Part shown: in pieces, positions 23,440 through 33,824 of the stretch
How the letters are laid out: each line of letters starts with the position of its first letter
Numbering within the stretch: the stretch's first letter is position 1
Source: Areca catechu
Lineage: Eukaryota > Streptophyta > Magnoliopsida > Arecales > Arecaceae
DNA: 64,000 nt
Reading direction: 5' to 3'
Assembly (NCBI GenBank): GCA_021397845.1
Contig: CM038052.1
Span: 41,276,449 to 41,340,448, forward strand
Translations under genes and position numbers: made by a program
Notes under the pieces: generated by a model
What the model saw: the letters and a program-made list of their open reading frames with translations, nothing else
Databases searched by the model: none
Told to the model about the DNA's origin: nothing

Positions 23440-23998
23440 AGAGCCTTGTTGGGTGCCTTTCCTAGAGCGCCCCCTATAGAAGGGGTACAAGCTTTTTGGA
23501 GTCCCGTTAGACAAGGTCTGAGGTTCCTGGGAGAAGGTCTTCTTGCAAGGGATGCAGCTGATGTGCTGCAGAGCCTGCCCTCTGATGGAGCGATCCCTTG
23601 TAGAAGGTTCAAGTGGCATGCCATAGGATCTGGAGCCATGGTTGAGTGCTTCCACTTATAGGGGGTAGATGGCATGCTTCAAGGCCTGGACCCCTGGTAA
23701 GGCATTCCTTTTGCGGGAAGCGCAGAAGGTGTGCTACAGAGCCTGGAGCCCTGACAGAGCACTCCCTTTACAGGATATGCAGGTGGCGTGCTACAGGACC
23801 TAGAGCCCTAGTGGAGCACCTCTCTTGCAAGAGATGCATACGGCATGCTATAGGGCCTGGAACCCCAATGGAGCACCCTTCTTGCAGGAGATGCAAGCAG
23901 CATGCTATAGGGCTTGGAGCCTCGGTAGAGCATCCCTCTTGTAAGAGATGCAGGCGGCGTGCTACAGGGCCTGGAGCCTCGATGGAGCACATGCCTCC
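23440..23998. repeat. Tandem array of about 57-bp units in the LTR of C
   Basis: Units contain GAGATGCAGGCGGC, then GTGCTACAGGGCCTGGAGCC, then GGAGCACCCCTCTTGCA. The best-preserved copies (23770-23998) are 57 bp apart and the array decays towards 23440. About eight to ten copies can be made out. Confidence 0.75.
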
Positions 23999-24169
23999 GT
24001 AAGAATTACTGTTGATCTGGTGGAGACAACGATGTCATGCCCTTATGTCACCATTCGGGCCTTTGTGGTGTCTGTCCTCTAAGAGTTGTGTCTCGCCTTC
24101 TATTGTTCCTCATGCCATGGTCCAGGGATGTCTTCTTGTCCTTGGGGACTAGGTCTAGCTAGGAGTTCA

Positions 24170-24830
24170 ACTGATTCGAAGCTCTTTTCGACCAGGAGCT
24201 CGACCTCAGACAAGAGCTTGACTTCGGCTAGGATCTCACCTCGGACAGGAGCTTGACCTCAGATAGGAGCTCATCTCGGACTAAAGCTCGACCTCGGCCA
24301 GGAGCTCACCTTGGATGGGGACTCAACCATGGTTGAGAGCTTACCTCGGACGAGAGCTCGACCTCGGATGAGAGCTCACCTCGGATAGGAGTTTGATCTC
24401 GCCAAGAGCTCAACCTTTGATGGGAGCTCAACCTCAATCGGGAGCTCAACCTTGACTAGGAGCTCACCTCATATGGGAGCTCGATCTTGGACGAGAGCAC
24501 ACCTTAGACGGGAGTTTGACCTCGGACGGGAGCTCGACCTTGGCTGGGAGCTTACCTCGAACGGGAGCTCACCTCAGATAGGAGCTCGATCTCGGTCGGG
24601 AGCTTGACCTCGAATGGGAGCTCGACCTCAGTTGGGAGCTCACCTCGGACAGGAGCTCAATCTCGGTCAGGAGCTCGACCTTGGACTGGAGCTCAACCTC
24701 GGATGGGAGCTTGACCTTAGCTGGGAGCTCGACCTTGGCTGGGAGCTTGACCTTGGATGGGAGCTCGATCTCAGTCGGGAGCTCACCTCAAATAGGGGCC
24801 TGACCTCCATCGGGAGCTCGACCTCGGATG
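24170..24830. repeat. Tandem array of about 18-bp units in the LTR of C
   Basis: More than 30 copies of GGGAGCTCGACCTCGGAT and variants of 17-18 bp. Many copies contain the palindrome GAGCTC. In one frame it reads as a six-residue repeat of the type ELDLGW, an artefact of the unit length. The sense-strand core GAGGTCGAGCTC is shared with the arrays of B and, in part, A1. Confidence 0.8.
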
Positions 24831-24890
24831 GACCAGGTGGTGCTCTCTGCCACCTCATCAGCTAGCTTCTCATACATGGGCACCATATCA

Positions 24891-25545
24891 ATGGCTTGCC
24901 ACATTAGATGCCTCTCACTTCCAAGCCCGAGATACTCTTGGACTTGGGATGAAGGGAGTAGACCAACATCGCTGACATGGAAGGCCCCTAGGCCCCTCAT
25001 TAATTGCTACGATCGCTTGGCAATTTACAGATCGCCGGTCCACCTCTAGGGAGCCGCCACATGGATGAAAGGCAGCAATCAGCAATAATGCCTTCATCCC
25101 TTCCTATGTGATGATTCATGATTTGAGCCTGCAATGATTTATAGACCCCCTTTTTTACCACTAAGAAGTTACCATGTGGACAAGAATGATGACCTGCAAT
25201 AACACCTTCATTCTTCCTGGAGCGATGGTTCACGACCTGAAGTGCCCTGCATGATGGGTGTCGATGCGTGTCATGATCTCATTGGCTCGAGGGGAAGAGG
25301 AAGAGGCATCTGACCATTGGTGATGGACTTGAAAAGGGATTTCGGTGTCTCTTTTGGAAGGATTTGCTGCTACTCTGCATTATTTCAAAATCTAGAGAGG
25401 GAAAGAGAGAATAGAGAGGGAGATCCCCCTTCGTACCTGGAGAAGACCCTCATCAGGAATCTCATCCAGGTTGGTCCTTCTTCCTTGCCTTCTTCCTCCC
25501 TTCTGGTGTCTCCCGTTCAAGTCTCTAGGTCTTTTCTCCTTCCTT
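24891..25545 (+). promoter_or_regulatory. Upstream region of the antisense gene of element C
   Basis: Lies between the LTR of C and the site where D inserted, and corresponds to 36123-36619 in B. It ends in a pyrimidine-rich stretch (from about 25480) like that before the B start codon (36560-36618). The antisense ATG itself is 25 kb away at 51103, because D inserted about 15 bases before it. No clear TATA box is seen. Confidence 0.5.
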
Positions 25546-25550
25546 CTTGT
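25546..25550. repeat. Left target site duplication of element D
   Basis: CTTGT directly before the LTR start TGTTGCCCAG. The same five bases follow the other LTR at 51085-51089. Removing D with one copy restores a continuous 5' region of the C antisense gene. Confidence 0.9.
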
Positions 25551-27092
25551 TGTTGCCCAGTAAGCAACCTAAGACGGGGGGTGAATTGGATCTCTAAAAA
25601 TTTAAATACAAGTATAAGAACCAATCCAATAATCAAACTAAATACTATAAATGCAAGTACAAATTGCTTTTAATAAGTATGTAGCGAAAATATAAAAGCA
25701 ATAAAAGAGGAGCAAATGAAAGAGACAAGCAATCACAAACACAAACCAAATATAGTGGTTTGGTATAATCCAATGCACCTACATCCACTCCCCAAGGCCT
25801 ACTTGAAAATTTACTATAATCTCAACTGATTACAGTCGTTTAGTTTTTTGGGCTCACTAATCAAAACCTGACTTATTTTCACAAGGCTTACAAGTCAGAA
25901 CCTCACTTATTTTCCGGGCTATCTAAGAACCTAATTGGTTTTAAGGCTCACCAATAACCTCCCTTGATTTTGCGGGCTAACCAAGAACCTAATTGGTTTT
26001 CAAAGCTCACCAATAATCTCCTTGGTTTTTCAATAGGCTAACCAAAAACCATTACAACAAAAAATAAGTTTGAAGTAAAGAAACAATGAAAGCTTTCTAA
26101 TAAAAACGGATATCTCTTTGAAACTTTGTTGTAGTGCTGCCTTCAACTTGATGATGCCTTTTTTTAATGCTCAAGAATGTTGATCTTGAATGCTCTTGAA
26201 GGCTTGGAGACTTCTTTTTGCTTAAATGTAGTTGAACTCAATGAACAGGAGTGAATGTACTTCTTTTCTTTTCTCTTGTTTATCCTCTTTTCATTCTCTT
26301 GTGTTTAGATTTGATTTGAAATACTTAAATACCTTCCCAAGGTTTCAAACTCGATTTATGGTCATTAGACACGAAAAACTAGCTGTTGGGAGCCAAGAGA
26401 AGCGAGTTCTGCATTTGAAAAACTAGCCGTTCCTGTTCCTAGAACTCTAAGTGTCGACACTACAAACTGTGAGTCGACACTTAGGGTCGACACTTGCACT
26501 CCATGAGTCAACACCTAGTTCAAAAATCTTCAATGAAGCTTTCTGGAATTGTCAGGTGAGTCGATACTTCCATTATGAGTCGACACTGAGTCGACACTTG
26601 ACATCTATGTGTCGACACTTCAGGCAAGTCTTCAACTTTAGTAAGTTCTGTAACATAGAAATCTCAGGCGATGAGCTGATCATGTGTCGACACTTTGAGT
26701 CGACACCTGACATCCATGTGTTGACACTTCAGCCATACCATCTGAAACTCTATTCGCGTACCAGTTTGAGTCGACACTTAAGGTCCATGTGTCGACACTT
26801 GAGTTGTAAGTGTCGATACTTTGAGTCAACACTTACTGAGATTTTCACAAAAATAGCTAAACTCTTGCTGAAACTAATTTGTGTTGAACTCATGTGTCCT
26901 TTCAAGCATTCTTCAATTACCAAAGTCCTCTTTAAGCAGATCTTTCATCTATAGTTGGGTCTTTTCAATCAATCAATTTTTTGTCAGTTGATGAGCACCT
27001 TTTTTTATAAAAATATACTTCAAAGAAATAGTTAGTGCTCGGCTTATACTTAAGCATTTTGCTTATCATCAAAATCAATAACGGAGTCAACA
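25551..27092 (-). repeat. 3' LTR of SIRE-type copia D
   Basis: 1542 bp, minus strand from TGTTGACTCCGTTATTG to CTTACTGGGCAACA. Its partner is 49544-51084 (1541 bp). About a dozen differences, mostly transitions, are seen in the first 170 bases compared, so the insertion is not recent. Between 26450 and 26840 about a dozen GTGTCGACAC or GAGTCGACAC motifs occur. Confidence 0.9.
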
Positions 27093-27106
27093 ATCTTCTC
27101 CTTTTT
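27093..27106 (-). other. Polypurine tract of D
   Basis: The minus strand reads AAAAAGGAGAAGAT immediately before the LTR start TGTTGACTCC. A second purine run, AAAAAGGGGGAGA, lies at about 27543-27557, a position where SIRE-type elements often have such a motif. Confidence 0.7.
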
Positions 27107-27867
27107 GATGATGACAAAATCTTTAAGTATAAATTGCATAATAATAAACTTTCAAAGGAACTTTTCAAAGTGCATAGAGCTTATTGCAACAGGTATTGAA
27201 ATACTAAAAGAGATGTATCAGAGCGAGAGTATTGCAATGGCTAAGAGTATTAGAGCTTAAAATATATAAGAGATAAAATCACGTATCGTGATACTCTTTA
27301 AAAAATATGTAACAAATTCAGTAATAAACTTTGTGAAGAGTATAAATACTCCTCCTAAGGAGATGACCAATAAAATTGATTTCTGAACATCTTTTAATGT
27401 CAAAGAGACTAAAATTTAAACAACTAAAGATAAGAATTGAGCATGAAATTCAATTAAAAATATATTTTCAAAATAAAGAAGGTATTACTCCCCCTCATTT
27501 AATGAAATTTTTTGCTCATTCAAATTTATACTTATTTTTCATTTCTCCCCCTTTTTGTTATCATTAAAAAGGAAGGAAGAAGGAAATAAACTCGAACATA
27601 AATGTAAGAGATTCAGTCATTCATGAAGGAGAACAATGAAATTCTAAAAATAAGTCATATATTTCATTCATTCAAAGTCATAACATAACAAGATTGCATT
27701 CACTTGTTACAAGATTTGTACAAAAAGTGAACATTAAAATATACAAGGAGCATAGAAATATAAACTATCTAAATGTAAAAACTATCCTAAGCATCATCCT
27801 CATCCTCTAAGGATCCAGTCTCGATCGGTTTGGTGTCAGTAAAAGTATGAGATCATGGCCACATCGA

Positions 27868-29599
27868 TCAAAGATCACAAAGACAAGTCCTGGTCGGTCC
27901 AGATGAAATATAATGACCTCGTCCTCTGTGTCTAACATAAGTCCTCCCTCTAGTATAAGAGGTAGAAGTTATGTCAGTAGCAGGAATAGAACTGATAGGA
28001 GTGACAACTGTCGGATGTGATGTATGATCAAATAAAGGACCGGAAGCAAGATGATGAAAACCTGGAGTATAGAATCCTAGCTCTTGAATAAGAAAAGATG
28101 TATGCAAAGATGGAGTACTAACAACAGGTGTATCAACTGAAGACATAATAGGTATATCAACAATAGGTGAAAGTATAGGAATGGCAGAATGATCAACAGA
28201 TCTAGAAGGAGGTGTGGGTAGGATAGAAGTCTAGAAGGATGAACTCGAAGGATCATGAATGGGACTCCTAGGTAAGTCAGCTGCTATCTCCTTCACTGGC
28301 TCTGTCATCAAATCTGGAAAGTCGAAACCATCAGAGTCAGTCACCTCATCATCATCCATATCAATGTTTGGTCTCGGAGTAGGTGCAACTGGAGCAGAAT
28401 CAGTTGGACCTGAAGTATCGGGAACACTCCCAGAAGAGGGTCTACTCAATGCGGACAATATAGCAGAGATACCATCCCTCAATCCTCAATGGCTCTCTTT
28501 GGTCTCTACAATAAAACTATCAAGTCACTGGCGAATAATCATAATCTCCTTCTCAATATGAGTGACTCTGTTCATAAGACTCTCAGAAGCTCCTGGAACA
28601 TTTGATCATGCTAGCTTAGGCTGAGAAGCAGGCTCTGGCTATGCTAAAGGCTCGGGCTGAATCTTAGGAAAATGTGTCTCTGAGGGTCCTGCCTCACCCG
28701 AAAATATGTGCTCCTCCTTTGCAGTATCCTCATCTTTGTCAGCAGCCTGACTTGATACTCGTCATCTCCACTAGCCTCTGACCAACTGATATCCCATCCG
28801 GTGAAGTGATCTGATATCATAGACATCAGTGTGCAGTAACATCCGATAGGGCTCATCATCCAATACCACTCCATATGCTCTGAATAGCAGGGTCAGCCCA
28901 TCCCGTAGGGCAAACATAGTCTCTGACTGATAGATGCCTCCATCATCTGATGTACCATAAGTACCAGTAGGCAAACAGGTGCATGCTGAACTAAAGAAAC
29001 CATCACTAGCAGCTCTCTCTCCGTGATGAAGTCAAAATGGCCGATCTTCAGTAGAAGGATCCGGGCTACAATATGATGTAGTAACCTCATCTCAGTAGAG
29101 AGCCTGGATGCAATAACAGTGGCTCCCTTAGGTAGATCGTTTGATTCGAAAATGTATTGAAGTCCACTGAATCTGTCTACTAAGCTATCAACCACATATC
29201 TTATTATGGGTATATCCCATACTCTGCTTAAAACCTCTGCAGTCACTGGGATATCTCTGCCATGGACCTGTGCGATCCATCCATTACTGTCACGGGCTAA
29301 GGATCCGTAGAACTCTCGTATCAAGCCCGGGTAGAATCTCTCAATCAACGAACAGAAAGGAACCAAACTAGCATCCCTAAGCCATTGACCTATCCGAAAG
29401 TACTGCTGGTCAATGAATCCAAAGTCCACACGGCGTCCTCCAACAATGGTCTTTGAACCCATGCGATTGGATGCAGGAAAAAGTGGCCGAACTGGGGGAT
29501 CAGGTGCACCGGCTTCATGTCTGGCTTTTGTCCTTCTTTCATCTTCTTGGTTGGATGGTCAAGGGTGATGAACAACTTGCTTTCTAGGTCACATTCCAC
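27868..29599 (-). pseudogene. Extra 3' ORF of D (env-like position, putative plant transposon protein)
   Basis: Minus-strand frames 29462-28893, 28974-28771, 28482-28231 and 28146-27868 together form a protein of about 500 residues broken by frameshifts. The first part, VDFGFIDQQYFRIGQWL, then LIERFYPGLIREFYGSLA and VHGRDIPVTAEVLSRVWDIP, fits the plant 'putative transposon protein' family found in SIRE-type elements. A second block, YGVVLDDEPYRMLLHTD then IRSLHRMGYQLVRG, recurs in element E. The tail is Pro/Ser/Thr-rich. I see no signal peptide or membrane segment, so an envelope function is not supported. The exact start is unclear because the first 130 bases are in another frame. Confidence 0.6.
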
Positions 29600-30053
29600 A
29601 GATTCAAGATTTGAACAAAAGAGGAGAGGGAACTAAGGTTTTTGACGGTCCAAAATCAAAATAAGAGAGAGAATGTGGCAAAAATGAAACCAAAAACCAT
29701 CCAAATATGGAATTTGAGAGGGTTTGAGATGAAATTTGGAGGGAAACAACAAGTAGAACAATGTTAGGGCAGGTGTCGGCTCAGATTGGGAGAGAAAATG
29801 CCAAGAAAATATTTCATTTCCATTTTTATTCTTGGTCTGTCACCGTTCAAGTGTCGACTCACGACACAGGGCTAAGTATCAATACTTTAAGGTGTCGACA
29901 CTTACAGGTGTCGACACTTCGACTTAAAATAAAAAAAAAAAGAAAATGAAGTATTGATCAAAATCATTAGAAATATAGTGAAATTTAAGATAATTGAATG
30001 TAATTGATATTAAATTTAATCTTTCATGGGTCAAAGAGTAGAAATTCTCAATC
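29600..30053 (-). other. Spacer before the extra ORF of D, with GTCGAC palindromes
   Basis: About 450 non-coding bases. At 29845-29925 it holds GTGTCGACAC twice, plus GTGTCGACTC, the same form of palindrome that fills the LTR of D. In E the equivalent spacer (59448-59944) carries the E form, GAGTCGACTC. Confidence 0.6.
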
Positions 30054-31779
30054 AAAAGGATTGATAACCCCAAGTTCTCTTCTAATCATACTGAACCGAT
30101 CTTCTTGGAGAGGCTTAGTCAAAATATTAGCCAATTACATTTCAGTACAAATAAACTCAATCACAACATCATTATTTTCAACATGATCTCTAATAAAATA
30201 ATGCCTAATTTCAATATGTTTGCTTTTAGAATGCTGAACAGGATTTTTAGTTAAGTATATTGTACTAGTGTTATCACATTTTATGGGTGTCTTAGTTAAT
30301 TTAATTTTAAAATCTTCAAGTTGTTGCTTAATTCACAAGATTTGAGCACAACAATTTCTTGCTGTAATATACTCAGCCTCAGCTATGGATAGTGCAACTG
30401 AAGTTTGTTTCTTACTAAACTAGGAGATTAAGTTAACTCCAAGAAATTGACAAGTTCCACTAGTACTTTTTATATCAAGTTTACATCCAGCAAAATTAGC
30501 ATAAGAAAATCTAATTAAATCTGGAGATAAGTTTCTAGAAATATCACAAGCTAATATCAATTGTACGAGATAAGTATCTGATAATGCGCTTAACAGCCAA
30601 CAGATGAGATTCCTTATGATCATACTGATATCTAGCACATATGCATACACTGAACATTATATCTGGTCTACTGGCAGTCAAATATAATAAAGAGTCAATC
30701 ATATCTCTATATAATTTTTGATCTACAGATTTACCATGCTCATCTTTATCAAGTTTACAAGAGGGGCTCATAGGTGTACCTATTGACTAGTAGTCTCCAT
30801 CCCAAACTTCTTTATGATTTCTCTTGTATACTTAGCTTGGTTGATGAAGATTCCATCTTTGGTTTGCTTGATTTGGAGTCTCAAAAAGAAATTGAGTTCT
30901 CCCATCATGCTCATTTCGAACTCTTCCTGTATTAGCTTAGCAAACTCTTTACAAAGAATTTCATTAGTAGCACCGAAAATAATATCATCAACATAGATTT
31001 GCACTACTAATAAATCATCTTCTTTATAAATAAGGTAGTATCAACATGGCCTCTAAAAAATTTATTTTCAATCAGAAACTTGCTGAGTCTTTCATACCAT
31101 GCTTGGGGTGTTTGCTTTAAATCATAAAGTGCTTTGTGCAATTTAAAAACATAATCAGGATGTCTATGATTTTCAAAACCAGGTGGTTATTAAACAAAAA
31201 CTTCTTCTGCTATATAACCATTTAGAAAAGTACTTTTAACATCCATTTGAAATAGTTTGAAATTTATAAAACAAGAAAATGCTAATAGTAGTCTATTTGC
31301 CTCATGTCTAGCAACAGGAGCAAAGATTTCATCAAAATCAATTCCTTCCTCCTGGTTGTAGCCTTTGGCAACTAGCCTAGCTTTATTTCTAGTTACAATT
31401 TTATTTTCATCTAATTTATTTCTAAACATCCATTTATTGCCAACAACAGAAACATTAAATGGTCTTTCTATTAATGTCCAAACATTATTTCTATCAAACT
31501 AAATTAGTTCATCTTGTATAGCATTTATCCAGTTAGGATCTTTTTCAGCATCTTCAAAATATTTAGGCTTAACTTAAGAAATAAAAGCAATATAATCACA
31601 TTCATTTCTAATTGAGGATCGAGTTCTTACTCCTTTTGATGGATCACCTAAGATTAATTCCTTAGGATGTCCATGAGAATACCTCCACTCCTTAGGTAGA
31701 TCTTGATGCTTTGGTGTGGATTGTGTGGCTTCTTCTTTTTTATCTTTGTCTTGATTTTCTTCACTTTGTTGAGAGGGTT
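30054..31779 (-). pseudogene. Reverse transcriptase and RNase H of copia D, 5'-truncated
   Basis: Minus-strand frames give the pre-RT linker (LPKEWRYSHGHPKELILGDP), the RT (NKARLVAKGYNQEEGIDFDE, FAPVARHEANRLLLAF, MDVKSTFLNGYIAEEVF), the catalytic QIYVDDIIFGATNE (31004 frame), then KLYRDMIDSLLYLTASRPDI and the RNase H with DIKSTSGTCQFLGVNL, SVALSIAEAEYI, SKHIEIRHYFIRDHV and DILTKPL-like ILTKPLQEDRF ending near 30054. This is the Ty1/copia RT, close to that of E. Stops and frameshifts separate the blocks. The frame stops abruptly at 31779, where the F LTR inserted. Confidence 0.8.
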
Positions 31780-33186
31780 TGATGGCGGACAACAATAAAA
31801 TGATGAATGGAGAGTTTTAGTAAGCTAACCAGCAAGCAAACTTGAGCAATTAATTATCAAATAAATGGTCTAAATTAATCCAAGAAAAGAATCTTCATAA
31901 GGAGACTAGTTGATCTAAATTACAATACCCGAAATATAGATCTAGTTCAAAATAGAGATTAGGATCTTCATGGCAAGGAAACCATTACTACTAGGGCAAG
32001 TTAACCTTCAAATGATCAGATCTAATAAAGCTTAGGAAGAGTTTTCCTACCAATAATGATGGCTAATTATTTGGTGGAAGAAGGAGCTCTCTTCACTCAA
32101 AGATTGAGGTCAAACCATAAGACTAGCACTCCTTACCTTTAGGACTCACCTTGGACATGATCCTTGTCTTGGAGACCTTCATCTTAGACTTGGAAAATCA
32201 GAAAAAACCTGTATCAAATCAGAGATTAGGCATGAAAGGAGAATTCAAAATTAGAATGGAAACAAGAAGAAGAAGAAAGGGAAAACAAAGAAGAAGAAAC
32301 CGGCGCCTTCAAGGAATGATGCTTGGATCTTGGATCAAGCAAGGAGCACTCCACCTTTCAAGCACTCAAAGGACCTCTCACTCCCTTCTCAAACATGAAT
32401 TTAAATGCTCCAACTTAAAGGACTAAATCATTCAAACTAGAAGAACTAAATCATTCCATACAAGAAGAACTCAAGATAGAACTCAACAAGAAAAAAACCT
32501 TCATTAATTCTCAAAATATTTCATACATGGAATGCCTTACAAGGGGAGCCTTGGACCCTATTTATAGCCTTAGGGGTCATCCAAAGTGCGGAGGAGAGGT
32601 GGGGTTAGGTTAGCTAACCATTTCTAGTTAAATTCAACTCCATTTGTTACATAGTTGTAACAAGAAACAACTTCTAGGTAAGAGGTTGTAACAACTTGCT
32701 ATGTGGCACTTAGATGGCTTTGACATGGCTTCTAATTGCTGATGTGGAGTCTTAGGTGTCATGTGATGTGGCATCCCACTTAGCAAGTTGGTTGGGGGGT
32801 TGTTGGGTGAGTGAGGAGTGGTCCCATGCTTCCCCTCAAAATGCTTGATGTGTTGTTTCTCATGTCTCCCAAAATGTGTCCCATGTGAAGAATAAAATGA
32901 GATTCTAAGAGGTGGCATCATGGGCTTCAAAAGGTGGTATCTTGACTTGCTTGGTCTTTGACTTAGGCATGTTTGAAGTTGGTCTTGATCTAGATTGAGT
33001 CGACTCAAGGGACTAGCGGCCTTCTTTCATGAGTCGGCTCATGAATTGGTCTTTGTCTTCAAGGGTTTGGTGGGCTTCATTCCAAGGTTCTCGTTAATCC
33101 CAAGTACACTATTTTAGCTAAATATATATATATATATATCAAGAGAATTAGTTAAAAAATATTTTTTTCTTATTGATGTCCCATCA
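31780..33186 (-). repeat. 3' LTR of chromovirus F inserted in D
   Basis: Minus-strand segment from TGATGGGACATC (right) to GTCCGCCATCA (left), 1407 bp, with matching inverted ends and the polypurine stretch CCTGGGAGAAT outside the start. A (TA)n run lies at 33123-33140. GGGTT at 31775-31779 would be the target duplication; its partner has been deleted. Confidence 0.65.
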
Positions 33187-33824
33187 ATTCTCCCAGGATG
33201 GAAAAGAGCTCGACTCCGTCGAGTAGGAATCAGTCTGACTTTGGCAATACTCTAGTAGGTCTGGTCGATTCTTTGTAGGTCTTCTCAAGTAATCCATGAG
33301 TCTTCAGAATCAAGGCATCCTTGCCAATGAACCAAGTAGCGTTGATAGTCCCTGTTTCGGGTAGTGATAGTCTTATTGTCTAAGATTCGCTCAATCCTAT
33401 CTTACTGCTTTGGTAACTTGGCTGGTGGACACTCATGGGTTGGCTCACTCTCAAAGATGTTATCAGGCTTGAAAGGCTCACTAGGTATCATTGTTAGTTC
33501 CTTTACCCTCCTTGATCTGAATTGTTGAAAGTGGAACTGATACCGAAGTAGGATGGTAAATCTAGCACATATTAGGTCCAAATTTTCCTTACTATTTTGA
33601 AAATGACCAATACCACGGGCATATAATTGTTCAGGTTTGGCCTTACCATAACATAGTCTCCTTCCTGAAATTCTTTGGCTCTTTTATGTGAGTTGATCAT
33701 ATGCTTATTAATTTTATTGCTCAGATTTTCTTACTAATCATGCTATGCATATGACTCTCGCAATCATGGATACTTATGCATAAGAAGGTCAAATGCCATC
33801 AAATGACAAAACATAAATGACACA
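33187..33824 (-). pseudogene. 3' end of pol of chromovirus F (integrase tail, chromodomain-like)
   Basis: Aligns by eye with 4610-5170 of element G: the same order of phrases around AAGTAGCGTTGATAG, TGGTGGACACTC and the integrase C-terminal region, read on the minus strand with many stops. It is cut at 33824, where the LTR of B begins. The rest of F (gag, most of pol, 5' LTR) is absent, lost in the deletion at 47927. Confidence 0.6.

Larger units (their letters stand above)
23048..24890 (-). repeat. 3' LTR of Tat element C with two tandem arrays
   Basis: Minus-strand LTR of 1843 bp from TGATATGGTGCCC (right) to GGTGGTAACA (left). The U5 part at 23150-23220 (TCCTGCAAAAAAAGAGAGAC, GGGGATCCCGGCGAGGAC) matches the corresponding part of the B LTR. 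The interior is mostly two arrays, described separately. The right boundary rests on the TGATATGG start shared with A2 and B; the bases outside it are a poor polypurine tract. Confidence 0.6.

Noticed and set aside
24614..24865. Frame encoding an ELDLGW six-residue repeat
   Set aside because: Translation of the 18-bp array; the unit length is divisible by three, so any frame repeats.
27868..29599. Extra ORF of D as a true envelope gene
   Set aside because: No signal peptide, transmembrane segment or cleavage site is visible; the blocks match the plant putative transposon protein type.
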